The translations under genes and the position numbers were made by a program. A model generated the notes under the pieces. That model did no database searches. It had not been told where the DNA came from and worked only from the letters and a program-made list of their open reading frames with translations. A DNA stretch of 64,000 nucleotides from Paraburkholderia fungorum (GTDB taxonomy: Bacteria > Pseudomonadota > Gammaproteobacteria > Burkholderiales > Burkholderiaceae), in contig NZ_MCAS01000001.1 of assembly GCF_003610895.1 (NCBI RefSeq), positions 496,001-560,000 on the forward strand. The letters are read 5' to 3'. Of this stretch, positions 15,828 to 25,220 are shown piece by piece. Each line of letters starts with the position of its first letter. Positions within the stretch are counted from its first letter, which is position 1.

Positions 15828-17477
15828 ATGACGCAAAATTCACACGACATCGTCACGCAACTGGATACCCTGTTCGAACGTTTCAACAAGTGCGATGAAC
15901 CCGGCCTCGTCGTGGCCGTGGCACATCGAGGCGAAGTCCTCTACCGGCGAGGTTTTGGCATGGCAAGCCTGGAACACGGTGTAGCCAATACGCCGGCCAC
16001 ACGCTTGCGCATCGGTTCGACGAGCAAACACTTCACCTGCCTCGCCGCGCTCCTGCTCGCCGAAGACGGCAAGCTCGACATCGACGCCGGGATTCGCACG
16101 TACATGCCTGAACTGCCGCTGCTGGCAGGCGACCCCAGCTTGCGCCAACTGATGACGCATACGGGGGGCTACCGCTGCTACCTCGACCTCACGCTGCTCG
16201 CGCAAGGCGTGGCGACGCTGCCGCGTGGTGGCGCGTTGGCCGCAGAAGTCCGGCAACGCGACGTCAATTTCCTGCCGGGCGAGCGGATGATCTACTGCAA
16301 CGGCGGATATCACCTGCTGTCGCTCGCGATCGAACGGGTCAGCGGAATCCCGTTCGAGACCTTTCTGAAGGAACGCATCTTCAATGTGATGGGCATGGCC
16401 GACACAGAGTCGGTCGCCGACGACATGCGAATCCGCCCGCGCATGGCGACGCAGCATGTGCCGGATGGCAAAGGCGGATTCATGCGCGGCCTCTTTCCCA
16501 CGTGGGAAGTGCTCGGTGAAGGCGGGATCGTGTCGACGGTCGACGACATGCTGCTCTGGCTCGCGCACCTGCGCGGCCCCAAGCGTCTCGGCAGCGAAGC
16601 AAGCTGGCGCCAGATGCTGACCAAACCGCACTACTCGAGCGGTGCGGAAGGGGTCTACGCCCTCGGGCTGATGCTCACACCACATCGCGACGTGGAGGTG
16701 CTGCACCATGCCGGTGGTGTGTTCGGTGGCGCCTGCCAGATGTTGACCGTGGCGAAGCAGGCACTGGATGTAATCATTCTAACCAACGGCGCGGCAGCCA
16801 ATCCGGCTGAACTGGCTACGCAGGTAGTCGATATCGTTCTAGGCGATGCGGTACTGGGCGCGAAGCTTGCCGCGCCCCTGCAAACTGCCGGGCACGAAAC
16901 CTTGCTCGGCAAGTACCACTCGCGCGCGTCCGGGACGTATTGCGTGATCGGCGATCACAACGGGCAGGTGAACGCGATCTTCCATAACGTCAAACAGATA
17001 CCCCAGCCACTCATCGAGACGGCGGCCGGATTGCGGGTCGATGACGGGGCAGGTGGATCGCTGCTGATCAACCCTTGCGTGTCGACAGCAGAGGCGCGTG
17101 TGACGGCTATCGAGTTGGTGGACTGCGGTCACGCGGAGACGCTTGAGCGCTTACCCGATCACGCGCCGCTCTTCTCCGATGCGTCCGCGGGGCTGGCAGG
17201 CACATATCACAGTAGCGATGCCGCGGCACGTGCGACGATCGCCGTGACGAACGGCGAACTCACCATGACGATGGACGGCGTTGCAGGCAGTGTCGGCTAC
17301 CGGCTGGAGCCGGTAGCCGACAATCTTTTCACGTTCGACCCTGCCGGTCAGCTGGCCGTCATGCGTGGAGTCTTGAAGGTGGAACGCTCGGGTAACGAGG
17401 TGACGCGCTTTCGCATCGACACGACGCGCACGCGCAACCTGAACTTCATGCGTGAGATCCCGGGAAGGTTCGCGTAA
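15828..17477 (+). CDS. Serine D-aminopeptidase-like hydrolase (S12 family), copy 2
   Basis: A 549-residue paralogue of the protein at 8886-10547, aligned along nearly its whole length (shared runs such as LYRRGFGMASLEHG). Active-site boxes are S64-T-S-K67, Y156-C-N158 and an HAG in VLHHAGGVFGGACQM. It keeps THTGGYRCYLD, the form I take as family-typical. There is no signal peptide, so it acts in the cytosol. It starts 19 bases after the TonB receptor and is probably cotranscribed with it. Two diverged copies in one locus suggest split substrate ranges, for example different N-terminal D-residues. Confidence 0.86.
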   Translation: MTQNSHDIVTQLDTLFERFNKCDEPGLVVAVAHRGEVLYRRGFGMASLEHGVANTPATRLRIGSTSKHFTCLAALLLAEDGKLDIDAGIRTYMPELPLLAGDPSLRQLMTHTGGYRCYLDLTLLAQGVATLPRGGALAAEVRQRDVNFLPGERMIYCNGGYHLLSLAIERVSGIPFETFLKERIFNVMGMADTESVADDMRIRPRMATQHVPDGKGGFMRGLFPTWEVLGEGGIVSTVDDMLLWLAHLRGPKRLGSEASWRQMLTKPHYSSGAEGVYALGLMLTPHRDVEVLHHAGGVFGGACQMLTVAKQALDVIILTNGAAANPAELATQVVDIVLGDAVLGAKLAAPLQTAGHETLLGKYHSRASGTYCVIGDHNGQVNAIFHNVKQIPQPLIETAAGLRVDDGAGGSLLINPCVSTAEARVTAIELVDCGHAETLERLPDHAPLFSDASAGLAGTYHSSDAAARATIAVTNGELTMTMDGVAGSVGYRLEPVADNLFTFDPAGQLAVMRGVLKVERSGNEVTRFRIDTTRTRNLNFMREIPGRFA

Positions 17478-17633
17478 ATCCCCCGCAAGCTGCGCATCGT
17501 CAATATAGCGAGCTGCCTGAATGAAAGCCGAACCCGTCCATTTGTTACGCAGTGGCGCCGCGCTGCAATCCAACATCGAGACCAGGCTCGATGCGCCTTG
17601 GACGCGTTAGCTCAGTGAATCACCGCCTGGATC

Positions 17634-17673
17634 CCATTTTCGGGCTCAGACACATCGTTGAGCCCGAAAATGG
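17634..17673. terminator. 15-bp perfect hairpin between convergent genes
   Basis: The left arm CCATTTTCGGGCTCA (17634-17648) and right arm TGAGCCCGAAAATGG (17659-17673) pair perfectly around a 10-base loop. It lies between the end of the second D-aminopeptidase (plus) and the end of the indolepyruvate oxidoreductase (minus). The A/T tracts at the stem base give it the form of a bidirectional intrinsic terminator. The rest of the 210-base gap shows nothing else. Confidence 0.75.
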
Positions 17674-17687
17674 AGCGTTTGAATGCC

Positions 17688-20600
17688 TCACGCAGTCGGC
17701 CGCTGGCCTTCATTCCCCTGCAACACCTCACGATACCGCTGACGCACCGGCCGAGCGTTCTCATAGTTGCGCTCCTTGATCACGCCAAAGCCGCGAATCG
17801 ACGACGGCACGCGCAATAAGGCAAGCGCGGATTCGATCGTTTCTGTGTTGAGTTTCCGAAGCGCGAGATCGACGTCCGCCTCGAATTCGCCAATCAGCGC
17901 ACGCTCGATCACGCGGTCCTTCTGGCGGCCGAACGGATCGAAGGCGGTTCCGCGCAACACCTTGCCGTGCTTCATCACACGCAACAGCGGATCGAGCCAC
18001 GCAGCGCGAAGCGCAATCTTGGTTCTGCGGCCGGTACGAGGATCGCGACGCGTCAGCAGGGGCGGCGCCATGTAGAACGTCTTTTTGCCGCCGCCATCGA
18101 AAGCGCCGGACAGGTAGGCATGAAAGCTGCCGTCGGTATGCAGGCGCGCGACTTCATACTCGTCCTTGTACGCGAGCACCTTGAAATAGTTGCGCGCCGC
18201 CGCCTCCGTGAGTTCCCCGGCAGCACCCGCGATACGCCGCTCGGCTTGCTGCACACGTTCGACCAGCGCCATGTAGCGGCGGCCATAGGCGGCGTTCTGA
18301 TAACGTTCCAGGTCCCGCACGCGGTCGGCGACGAAGCGCTCCAGTTCAAACTCACCGGCGGCTGCCACATCCGCAACCGTGCCGGAAACCTGTTCGATCA
18401 CACTCGCGTCGTGAGCGAGCAAGCGTCCCCAGAAGAACGCGCGCCCGTTCATCTTCACAGCCGTGCCGTTCAGTTCGATGGCCCGCATAATGGCCGATTC
18501 CGACAGCGGAATCAGTCCCTGTTGATAGGCATACCCAACCATCATCATGTTCGACGCAATCGCGTCACCGAACAGGATTTCGGCGGCGCCAGAGCCGTCC
18601 CAGAACGCGGAGGAATCCGTACCGATCGCGCCTTCAATCGCACGTTGATGAATGGCTTTGCTGACCGGCAGATCGCCGTCGCGCACAAAGTCCGACGTCG
18701 GCGTGATCCGTTCGTTGACGACGGCCCGCGTCACGCCCGGCGCGACGCGCGAGAGGGCGCCCGCCGACGCTGCAACCACCGCGTCGCAGCCCAGCAGAAC
18801 ATTCGCGGCGTGCGCGCCGATACGCGACGTCACGATTTGCGCGCGGCTGCCCGCAATCTGCACGTGACTGATCACGGCACCATTTTTCTGCGCAAGCCCC
18901 GTGAAATCCAGTGTCGATGCGCCTTTACCCTCCAGATGCGCGGCCATCGCGAGAATCGCGCCGATCGTGACCACGCCCGTGCCGCCGATGCCGGTCACGA
19001 CAATGCTGGCGTGGGCGTCCAGCTCCGCGCGCACGGCCGCCGGCGCAGGCAGTTTCGCGCGCCATTCCGCTTCAATGGCGCCAATGCGCTTCTGATCCGG
19101 CTGTTTAGGCTGCAGTCCTTCAACAGTCACGAAGCTGGGGCAGAAGCCTTTGAGGCACGACGTGTCCTTGTTGCAGCTCGACTGATTGACGGCGCGCTTG
19201 CGGCCCAGCTCCGTTTCGAGCGGTTCGATCGCAATGCAATTCGATTGCACCGAGCAATCGCCGCAACCTTCGCAAACGGCCGGATTGATCACCACGCGCC
19301 GGGGCGGATCGATCAGTTTGCCGCGCTTGCGGCGGCGGCGCTTCTCGGCCGCACAGGTCTGGTCGTACACGATGACCGAGACCCCCTTGCCCTCACGCAG
19401 CGTACGCTGCAGCGCGTCGAGATCGTCGCGATGTTGAACCTCGACGTTGGCGGGCAAGCTCAGTGGACCGGCATACTTTTCAGGTTCATCGGAAACGACC
19501 ACCACTTTGGCCACACCCTCGGCAGCCACCTGGGACACCACGCGCTGGACAGTGAGACTGCCTTCGGTGGGCTGGCCGCCGGTCATCGCCACGGCGTCGT
19601 TAAAGAGAATCTTGTAGGTGACGTTGGATTTGGCCGCCACCGACTGGCGAATCGCCAGACTTCCCGAGTGCTGATACGTGCCGTCCCCCAGGTTGACGAA
19701 CATGTGCGGGATATCCATGAACGTGGACATCCCGATCCATTGCACGCCTTCGCCGCCCATCTGGCAGAACGTCGCCGTATCGCCCGCCTCGCCCAAAGCC
19801 ATGATGTGGCAACCAATGCCGGCCGCGGCGTAAGAGCCGTCCGGCAAGCGGGTGGACGTATTGTGCGGACAACCGGCGCAGAAAAACGGCTTGCGATTCA
19901 GCGGCTGCTCATCCTTGCCGGCTGCCGCAAGCGGGATGATGCGCGAGCCATTGCGTTGCACCGGCACACCGGGCGCAACGGGTACCGTGAGTTCAACCTG
20001 GGTATGGGCAAAGAACCGTTTGAGCGCGGCCGCGACCTGTTCCGGCGCGAACTCCATGGCGGCGGGCAGCAGCGGCCCGGCTTCGCCCAGGTCCTTGCCG
20101 AACACCGCGGGACGTTCGTCCGGCCGCAGATTGAACAGCGCTTCCTTGATCTGACGCTCGACAAAGGAGCGCTTCTCTTCGACCACGACCAGCGCCTGCA
20201 TGCCACGCGCAAAGGCTCGCACACCTTCGGTCTCCAGCGGCCAGATCATCCCGATCTTGTAGACGCCGATGCCGAGCCGCTCGAGTTCCTGCGGCGACAG
20301 CCCAAGGGCCGCAAATGCCGCCAGTACGTCGCCGTGCGCTTTGCCCACCGTGACGATACCGACCCGCGCGCCGCGCGGCCGCACGAGCGTGCGATCCAGC
20401 GGGTTCGCACGCATGAAAGCGAGCGCGGCGGGCAGACGCTCGTCGAGCAGGCGCCGTTCGAGTTCGCTGCGTTCGGCCGGCCAGCGAAGATTCGGGTCGT
20501 AATTGAAACCGCGTCCTTCCGGTACATGGATGTCGGCCGGCAAACTGAAGCGAGGCGCCCCGTCGGCGTCGTGCGCCTGCACGGTCATCGAACGGCCGCT

Positions 20601-21251
20601 TTCAACGGTTTCGGTGATCGCCTTGAAAGCGACCCACAGCCCCGAGAAACGCGACATCGCGTAACCCGCCAGACCGAACTCGATGTATTCCTCAACCGAC
20701 GCCGGAAAGAGAATCGGCATCATCGCGCCTTCGAAGACGTGGTCCGTCTGGTGCGGAAACATCGACGACTGCGCCGCGTGATCGTCACCCGCAACGGCGA
20801 GCACACCGCCTTGCCTCGACGTGCCCACGATGTTCGCGTTACGGAACACATCCCCGGTCCGGTCCACACCCGGGCCTTTCCCGTACCACATCGAGAAAAC
20901 GCCTTCGACACGCTTGCCCGGAAATGCATCGACCTGTTGCGCGCCCCACAGCATGGTGGCGCCCAGGTCCTCATTCAAACCGGGTTCGAAGCGGATCGCG
21001 TGCTGCGCGAGCAGTTTCTTCTGGCGCCACAGTTCCTGGTCGAAGCCGCCGAGCGGCGAGCCGCGGTAGCCCGACACCAGCCCGCCTGTCCGGATGCCGG
21101 CAGCGCGATCGCTGCGCGCCTGTTCAACCAGAATTCGCACCAGCGCCTGGGTGCCCGTCAGGAAAACGGTTCCGTTCTCTCTGACGTAGCGGTCCTCAAG
21201 ACCGTACTCCATGTCGATCGGACGCCCCAGCTCCACTGCTCGCATATTCAT
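17688..21251 (-). CDS. Indolepyruvate ferredoxin oxidoreductase, fused IorAB type
   Basis: A 1187-residue fusion of the TPP-binding alpha and pyruvate-oxidoreductase gamma parts. Order: N-terminal domain with GLVSGYRGSPLGGFD, TPP region with FCAGCPHNTS and VNLGDGTYQHSGS (about residue 520), a 4Fe-4S segment CEGCGDCSVQSNC and CNKDTSCLKGFCPSF (about 650-700), then the gamma domain with VVTGIGGTGVVTIG. It decarboxylates aryl-2-oxo acids (indolepyruvate, phenylpyruvate) to aryl-acetyl-CoA with ferredoxin as acceptor. I chose ATG 21251, behind GGAGGA; a longer frame to 21395 lacks support. It is divergent from an Lrp-type gene, a pairing common for this enzyme in proteobacteria. Confidence 0.95.
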   Translation of the reverse strand: MNMRAVELGRPIDMEYGLEDRYVRENGTVFLTGTQALVRILVEQARSDRAAGIRTGGLVSGYRGSPLGGFDQELWRQKKLLAQHAIRFEPGLNEDLGATMLWGAQQVDAFPGKRVEGVFSMWYGKGPGVDRTGDVFRNANIVGTSRQGGVLAVAGDDHAAQSSMFPHQTDHVFEGAMMPILFPASVEEYIEFGLAGYAMSRFSGLWVAFKAITETVESGRSMTVQAHDADGAPRFSLPADIHVPEGRGFNYDPNLRWPAERSELERRLLDERLPAALAFMRANPLDRTLVRPRGARVGIVTVGKAHGDVLAAFAALGLSPQELERLGIGVYKIGMIWPLETEGVRAFARGMQALVVVEEKRSFVERQIKEALFNLRPDERPAVFGKDLGEAGPLLPAAMEFAPEQVAAALKRFFAHTQVELTVPVAPGVPVQRNGSRIIPLAAAGKDEQPLNRKPFFCAGCPHNTSTRLPDGSYAAAGIGCHIMALGEAGDTATFCQMGGEGVQWIGMSTFMDIPHMFVNLGDGTYQHSGSLAIRQSVAAKSNVTYKILFNDAVAMTGGQPTEGSLTVQRVVSQVAAEGVAKVVVVSDEPEKYAGPLSLPANVEVQHRDDLDALQRTLREGKGVSVIVYDQTCAAEKRRRRKRGKLIDPPRRVVINPAVCEGCGDCSVQSNCIAIEPLETELGRKRAVNQSSCNKDTSCLKGFCPSFVTVEGLQPKQPDQKRIGAIEAEWRAKLPAPAAVRAELDAHASIVVTGIGGTGVVTIGAILAMAAHLEGKGASTLDFTGLAQKNGAVISHVQIAGSRAQIVTSRIGAHAANVLLGCDAVVAASAGALSRVAPGVTRAVVNERITPTSDFVRDGDLPVSKAIHQRAIEGAIGTDSSAFWDGSGAAEILFGDAIASNMMMVGYAYQQGLIPLSESAIMRAIELNGTAVKMNGRAFFWGRLLAHDASVIEQVSGTVADVAAAGEFELERFVADRVRDLERYQNAAYGRRYMALVERVQQAERRIAGAAGELTEAAARNYFKVLAYKDEYEVARLHTDGSFHAYLSGAFDGGGKKTFYMAPPLLTRRDPRTGRRTKIALRAAWLDPLLRVMKHGKVLRGTAFDPFGRQKDRVIERALIGEFEADVDLALRKLNTETIESALALLRVPSSIRGFGVIKERNYENARPVRQRYREVLQGNEGQRPTA

Positions 21252-21394
21252 TGTTTGTCTCCTCCGCCTGTAGGGATGGCATGCGAGCCATTTTAGGTAG
21301 CCGATAGCGGCGATTCGTGCCAAACTGAGTCGCTGAATTGCTTGAATTTGGCAAGTAACGCCAGTTTTCAATCGTTTTCGGGGAAAGTTAGCCA

Positions 21395-21868
21395 ATGAAG
21401 TTTGACCGTACCGATGTGGCCATCCTGCGCGCCTTGCAGTTGGACGCCCATACGAAAGCCGCCGACCTCGCGGAGTCGCTGGGTCTTTCGCTGTCGCCGT
21501 TTTACCGGCGCATCCGGATGCTTGAGGAGTCCGGCGTCATCAACCAGTACGTGACGCTGCTGGATCAGGAGAAGGCGGGATTTCCCGTCAATGCCTACGT
21601 GTCCGTGGCGATCGAGAAGAAGAGCGAGGTACGGCTCGCGGCGTTCGAGCGCGCCATTGCCAACCTCGATGAAGTGATGGAGTGCTACCTGATGACCGGT
21701 GCTTTCGACTACATGCTTAGAGTGGTCGCGGCCGACATTGCCGGCATCGAGCGCTTCGTCATGACCAAACTCACGAAGGTCGATGGCGTGCGCGACATTC
21801 ACACATCCGTGGCGCTTCGCCGCGTCGAATACAAAACCGCGCTACCGCTGCGCATTCGCGACGAGTAA
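21395..21868 (+). CDS. Lrp/AsnC-family regulator
   Basis: A 157-residue regulator. The N-terminal helix-turn-helix lies in KAADLAESLGLSLSPFYRRI, and the C-terminal RAM (amino-acid-sensing) domain in ECYLMTGAFDYMLRVVAAD. Lrp proteins bind amino acids and control amino-acid metabolism. Its 143-base divergent promoter is shared with the indolepyruvate oxidoreductase, so it probably regulates that gene in response to an aromatic amino acid. The ligand is inference. Confidence 0.93.
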   Translation: MKFDRTDVAILRALQLDAHTKAADLAESLGLSLSPFYRRIRMLEESGVINQYVTLLDQEKAGFPVNAYVSVAIEKKSEVRLAAFERAIANLDEVMECYLMTGAFDYMLRVVAADIAGIERFVMTKLTKVDGVRDIHTSVALRRVEYKTALPLRIRDE

Positions 21869-21929
21869 CGAGTAACGGCGCTCGCGCGCCGCCCACGCGT
21901 GCCAGTCCGGCACCCTCGACGACCAACGC

Positions 21930-22400
21930 CTAGCTGAAAGGCGCCTTTTCCGGTTCGGCTGCATATTTGTCCCGGATCGCATTCACGCAGCGAGTGAAGC
22001 GCGTGCGGAAACCGACGGGATCTGAGCTCAGCGGCGTGAGTCCATCCGACGTGACGTTCAATCCGTCGGCGGTGCGGGTCACTTCCAGATCGAAGTTTGT
22101 GCCCGGCTCATCCTCGAGAATCACCGTCTCGCGCACATCGCGCCCCCCGCCGCGGACGATCGCCTGGCACGCCTGGTGAAGCCGGCCTGCCCCACGAGCG
22201 TTACTGCTGCCCACAACCGTATTTTCCGGGGCCGAGCCGTACATCCGCAGGGATTGGAATTGTGACGGTATCCCCGCCGTAACGAACGCGGCGTCGACAT
22301 CGGAGATGCCGTCACTGCAACCGCTTATCAAACTGGAAATCGCGGCCAGCGTGATGCCGGCGAAAGCGCGTCGGAAACTCGATGTCTCGTGGCGTAGCAT
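21930..22400 (-). CDS. Small predicted lipoprotein of unknown function
   Basis: A 156-residue protein from ATG 22400. A twin-Arg-containing n-region is followed by the hydrophobic stretch AFAGITLAAISSLISGC, with a lipobox whose Cys is residue 28, so it should be a lipid-anchored exported protein. The remaining 128 residues hold two further Cys (HQACQAIV and FTRCVNAIR) that could form a disulfide. I do not recognise the family. It is a monocistronic minus-strand gene converging with the Lrp gene. A longer frame up to 22628 has no lipoprotein start logic and was not used. Confidence 0.75.
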   Translation of the reverse strand: MLRHETSSFRRAFAGITLAAISSLISGCSDGISDVDAAFVTAGIPSQFQSLRMYGSAPENTVVGSSNARGAGRLHQACQAIVRGGGRDVRETVILEDEPGTNFDLEVTRTADGLNVTSDGLTPLSSDPVGFRTRFTRCVNAIRDKYAAEPEKAPFS

Positions 22401-22727
22401 GGTTGCCCCGTAGTTCTTTATATGTGGTCGTAAGCGTCGTGTCCCGGCTCCGCACCATTCATTGCGGCAGTAAGGATATCCGATACGCATGTCAGCGATC
22501 CAGCACACCGATGTTAAATCGATGCACAAAGTCACGGGCCACATTGACGGAGCAGCCCGACTCTCCACGCGGACGGTGCTCACGTCTTGGGTAGCAACGT
22601 GGCACACGGTACGCCGCCCGCAAGTCAATCCGGTTCCACAAAAGATTGACGCGTAATGCTTATTTACCCGGCCGATCCAAAGCAGTAACAGTGAAACTCA
22701 GAGAAGCTCACGCGGATCGGTTGAAGA
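22401..22727. other. Intergenic, no gene recognised
   Basis: A 327-base gap upstream of the lipoprotein and downstream of the TetR gene. An open frame continues the lipoprotein upstream to 22628 but looks non-coding (Cys- and Trp-rich, no start signal). I see no RNA gene, repeat or clear terminator here; the lipoprotein promoter must lie in it. Confidence 0.5.
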
Positions 22728-23360
22728 TCAACGTGAGCGCTCACGCAGGTAGGCACAAACAAAACCATTGAGCTCCCGCCGCATCTCCTGCGTGCCGAGC
22801 TCACCGCGCAACGCGGCCGCATGGACCACGCCCTCGACAGCCGAAGCAAGAACCTGGGCCGCGATTGCATCGCCCGGGGTGCCGGGTTGTTCCGCGCCGG
22901 GTTGAATCAACGCGTGGTAACGCCGCAGATATTCCACCTCGAACGCATCGCCGCTTGCCCGCGCCGCGAGTGGGACTTCGTCCAGCAGCACGCAATGCAG
23001 CCGTTGACTATCCAGATGGATCGTGATGATGCCGTCGATCACCTGGGCCACCCGCGTCTCGAGCCGAGTGGCGTCGCCGCGCTCAGCCGGATTGGGCAAC
23101 ACGGCGAGTACCTCGTCGAGATGGCGCGTGCGGATCGCTTCGGCCAGCGCCAGCTTGTCGGGAAAGTATTGATACAACGATCCGATGCTCGCACCGGCCA
23201 CTCGAGCCACTTCATTTGTCGTGAACTTCGTCCAGCCGCGCGCGGCTAAAACGTGAGCGCCCGCCTGGACGAGCGCATCGACGGTGGCCCGCGAACGCTG
23301 CTGCCGAGGTGCTCTGCGTGCCGCTCGAGGGGGTGCGGAAAAGCGAGTAGCCATAGCCAT
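22728..23360 (-). CDS. TetR/AcrR-family repressor
   Basis: A 210-residue regulator. The basic N-terminus is followed by the TetR helix-turn-helix TTNEVARVAGASIGSLYQYF (about residues 45-64) and an all-helical ligand domain. ATG 23360 was chosen; an in-frame TTG lies 12 bases upstream. It is divergent, by 86 bases, from an MDR-family oxidoreductase and a flavoprotein, which it most likely represses until an electrophile or quinone-like ligand binds. The palindrome GTGAGCGCTCAC at 22733 lies inside its 3' coding end. Confidence 0.92.
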   Translation of the reverse strand: MAMATRFSAPPRAARRAPRQQRSRATVDALVQAGAHVLAARGWTKFTTNEVARVAGASIGSLYQYFPDKLALAEAIRTRHLDEVLAVLPNPAERGDATRLETRVAQVIDGIITIHLDSQRLHCVLLDEVPLAARASGDAFEVEYLRRYHALIQPGAEQPGTPGDAIAAQVLASAVEGVVHAAALRGELGTQEMRRELNGFVCAYLRERSR

Positions 23361-23446
23361 GGTTCCACGCAAAAATTCAAATATACCCGCGTAATCAAAG
23401 TGTGGCGCGCCGTGCCACTGCTTTTCCCCCGTAAAAGGAGTCCGAC

Positions 23447-24481
23447 ATGGAGCTAATGCCCCGTGTTTCGCAACAAGTCAAACTCGCCGCTCATCCGGAA
23501 GGCAAGCTGCGCTCGACGGATTTCATGCTTACCGAAACGCCCTTGCCTTCGTTGGCGCCCCACCAGGTGCTGCTGCGCAACAAGTGGTTTCGCATCTCCG
23601 TGTCGACGCGCTTAATGGCCAGCCGCGACGCCAAAGAAATCAAAGGTATTCCATTTCCCGCGCTCAAACCGGGCGACACCCTCGCGGATGGGGCGATCGG
23701 CGAGGTGATCGCCGCGACACCCGAATCCGGATTGCGAGTCGGCGAGACTGTCATGCATTCGCTGGGTTGGCGCGACTATGCGGTGGCCGATGCGCGTCAA
23801 TGCACGGTGTTGCCGTCCGAGCGCCTCGATCCGGCCGCGTACCTCGGTCACGGCTGGACCGCGTATGCCGCATTGACCCGCGGCACGCACATCACTCCCG
23901 GCGACACCGTATTCGTTTCCAGCGGCGCGGGTGCGATCGGCTCGATGGCGGGACAGATCGCGCGCAGGCTCGGCGCCGGGCGAGTGATCGGCAGCACGGG
24001 CTCGCCAGGCAAGGCTGAGTGGATGAGGCATGAACTCGGCTACGACGCGGTGATCGTCCGCGACGGCCGGCCCTTCGTCGCGCAACTGGCGGAAGCCGCG
24101 CCGGACGGTATCGACGTGTTCGTCGACATGGTTGGCGGCGAGCAGCTGACGGCCGCGGTCGCACTGGCGCGAGAAGGCGCGCGCTTCGTGATCCTGGGCG
24201 CCCTCATCGCCGAGTTGAATGCCGAAGGCGCCAGCGCTATCGCGCCGGCCGAGATCGATTCGTTTCAACTCCCGATCAAAGGCATCACGCTGCGCGGCTA
24301 TAGCGCGTGCGAAGACGACGCCGGTGCGTTTGCGGAATGGATGCAACACCTCGGCGAATGGCAGCACGAAGGCGCGATCTGCCTCCCCTCCACGCGCTTT
24401 TGCGGCCTCGACAATGCGCCCAAGGCATTGCAGGAGGCTTGTGCGGGAAAGCTCACAGGGGTGGTGCTCGTCGAGCTGTAA
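23447..24481 (+). CDS. NADP-dependent oxidoreductase (MDR / CurA-like)
   Basis: A 344-residue zinc-independent medium-chain reductase of the leukotriene-B4 dehydrogenase/CurA group. The NADP-binding loop is VFVSSGAGAIGSMAGQIARR, with GSTGSPGKAEWM downstream as in that group, and no zinc-ligand Cys cluster is seen. Such enzymes reduce the double bond of alpha,beta-unsaturated ketones and aldehydes in the cytosol. AAAAGGAG precedes the ATG. It is the first gene downstream of the divergent TetR repressor, suggesting inducible electrophile detoxification together with the next gene. Confidence 0.9.
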   Translation: MELMPRVSQQVKLAAHPEGKLRSTDFMLTETPLPSLAPHQVLLRNKWFRISVSTRLMASRDAKEIKGIPFPALKPGDTLADGAIGEVIAATPESGLRVGETVMHSLGWRDYAVADARQCTVLPSERLDPAAYLGHGWTAYAALTRGTHITPGDTVFVSSGAGAIGSMAGQIARRLGAGRVIGSTGSPGKAEWMRHELGYDAVIVRDGRPFVAQLAEAAPDGIDVFVDMVGGEQLTAAVALAREGARFVILGALIAELNAEGASAIAPAEIDSFQLPIKGITLRGYSACEDDAGAFAEWMQHLGEWQHEGAICLPSTRFCGLDNAPKALQEACAGKLTGVVLVEL

Positions 24482-24563
24482 CCGGACCCGGCGCGACGTT
24501 AAGCGCAAGACCAGGCGAAACCAGGCGAACCCGGAAATCGAAATTCACTTTGAGGAGAAATGC

Positions 24564-25208
24564 ATGTCGAGTACAAGCGTCGCGATTGTTTTTCACAGCG
24601 CATATGGGCATACGGCACGACAGGCCGCGGCCGTGAAAGAAGGCGTCGACCGCACTGCCGGAGCGCGCGGAATTCTTGTTCCCTGCGAAGAGGCGCCCGC
24701 GCGCTGGGATGAATTGACTGGGGCCGACGCGATCATTTTCGGCGCGCCGACCTATATGGCCGGAGTGTCGGCCGAATTCAAAATCTTCGAGGAAGCCACG
24801 TCGAATGCGGTCATGACCAGGGGTTTTCTATGGAAGGACAAAATCGCGGCCGGATTCACAAACTCGGGCGCGCACGCCGGAGACAAGCTGGCCACGCTGA
24901 TCCAGATCTCGCTGTTTGCCGCCCAGCACGGCATGCACTGGGTCAACCTTGGCTTGCCGCCCGCGAATAATTCAAGCAAGGGCTCGCCAGAGGAGCTCAA
25001 TCGTCTGGGTTTCTGGCTGGGCGCAGGCGCGCAATCGAATACCGATCAAGGCCCGGATACCGCGCCGCCCGAATCCGATCTTGCCACCGCACGTTATCTC
25101 GGCGGGCGCGTTGCCGAAACGACGCTTCAGTTCGTTCGAGGACGCGCCGCCCTGGCTAGCCGGGAGAGCTTCGATCGTTCGGACAGCCAGGTCAGTGTAG
25201 AAACCTGA
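24564..25208 (+). CDS. WrbA-like NAD(P)H:quinone oxidoreductase / flavodoxin-fold protein
   Basis: A 214-residue flavodoxin-fold protein. The FMN phosphate loop is VFHSAYGHTARQA, followed by FGAPTYMAG and TNSGAHAGDK, matching WrbA-like two-electron quinone reductases. I chose the ATG at 24564, behind GAGGAGAA. It follows the MDR reductase by 82 bases and is probably in the same TetR-controlled unit, reducing quinones without semiquinone formation. The C-terminal 20 residues are not family-typical. Confidence 0.88.
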   Translation: MSSTSVAIVFHSAYGHTARQAAAVKEGVDRTAGARGILVPCEEAPARWDELTGADAIIFGAPTYMAGVSAEFKIFEEATSNAVMTRGFLWKDKIAAGFTNSGAHAGDKLATLIQISLFAAQHGMHWVNLGLPPANNSSKGSPEELNRLGFWLGAGAQSNTDQGPDTAPPESDLATARYLGGRVAETTLQFVRGRAALASRESFDRSDSQVSVET

Positions 25209-25220
25209 AGCTGACAGGCC

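Noticed and set aside
17967..21296. A 1109-codon open frame on the plus strand opposite the indolepyruvate oxidoreductase
   Set aside because: It is exactly antisense to a complete, motif-bearing enzyme and its composition (Arg/His/Gly-rich) is that of GC-rich antisense shadow frames.
22733..22744. Palindrome GTGAGCGCTCAC as an operator
   Set aside because: It lies inside the last codons of the TetR gene, away from any promoter, so it is probably coding coincidence.
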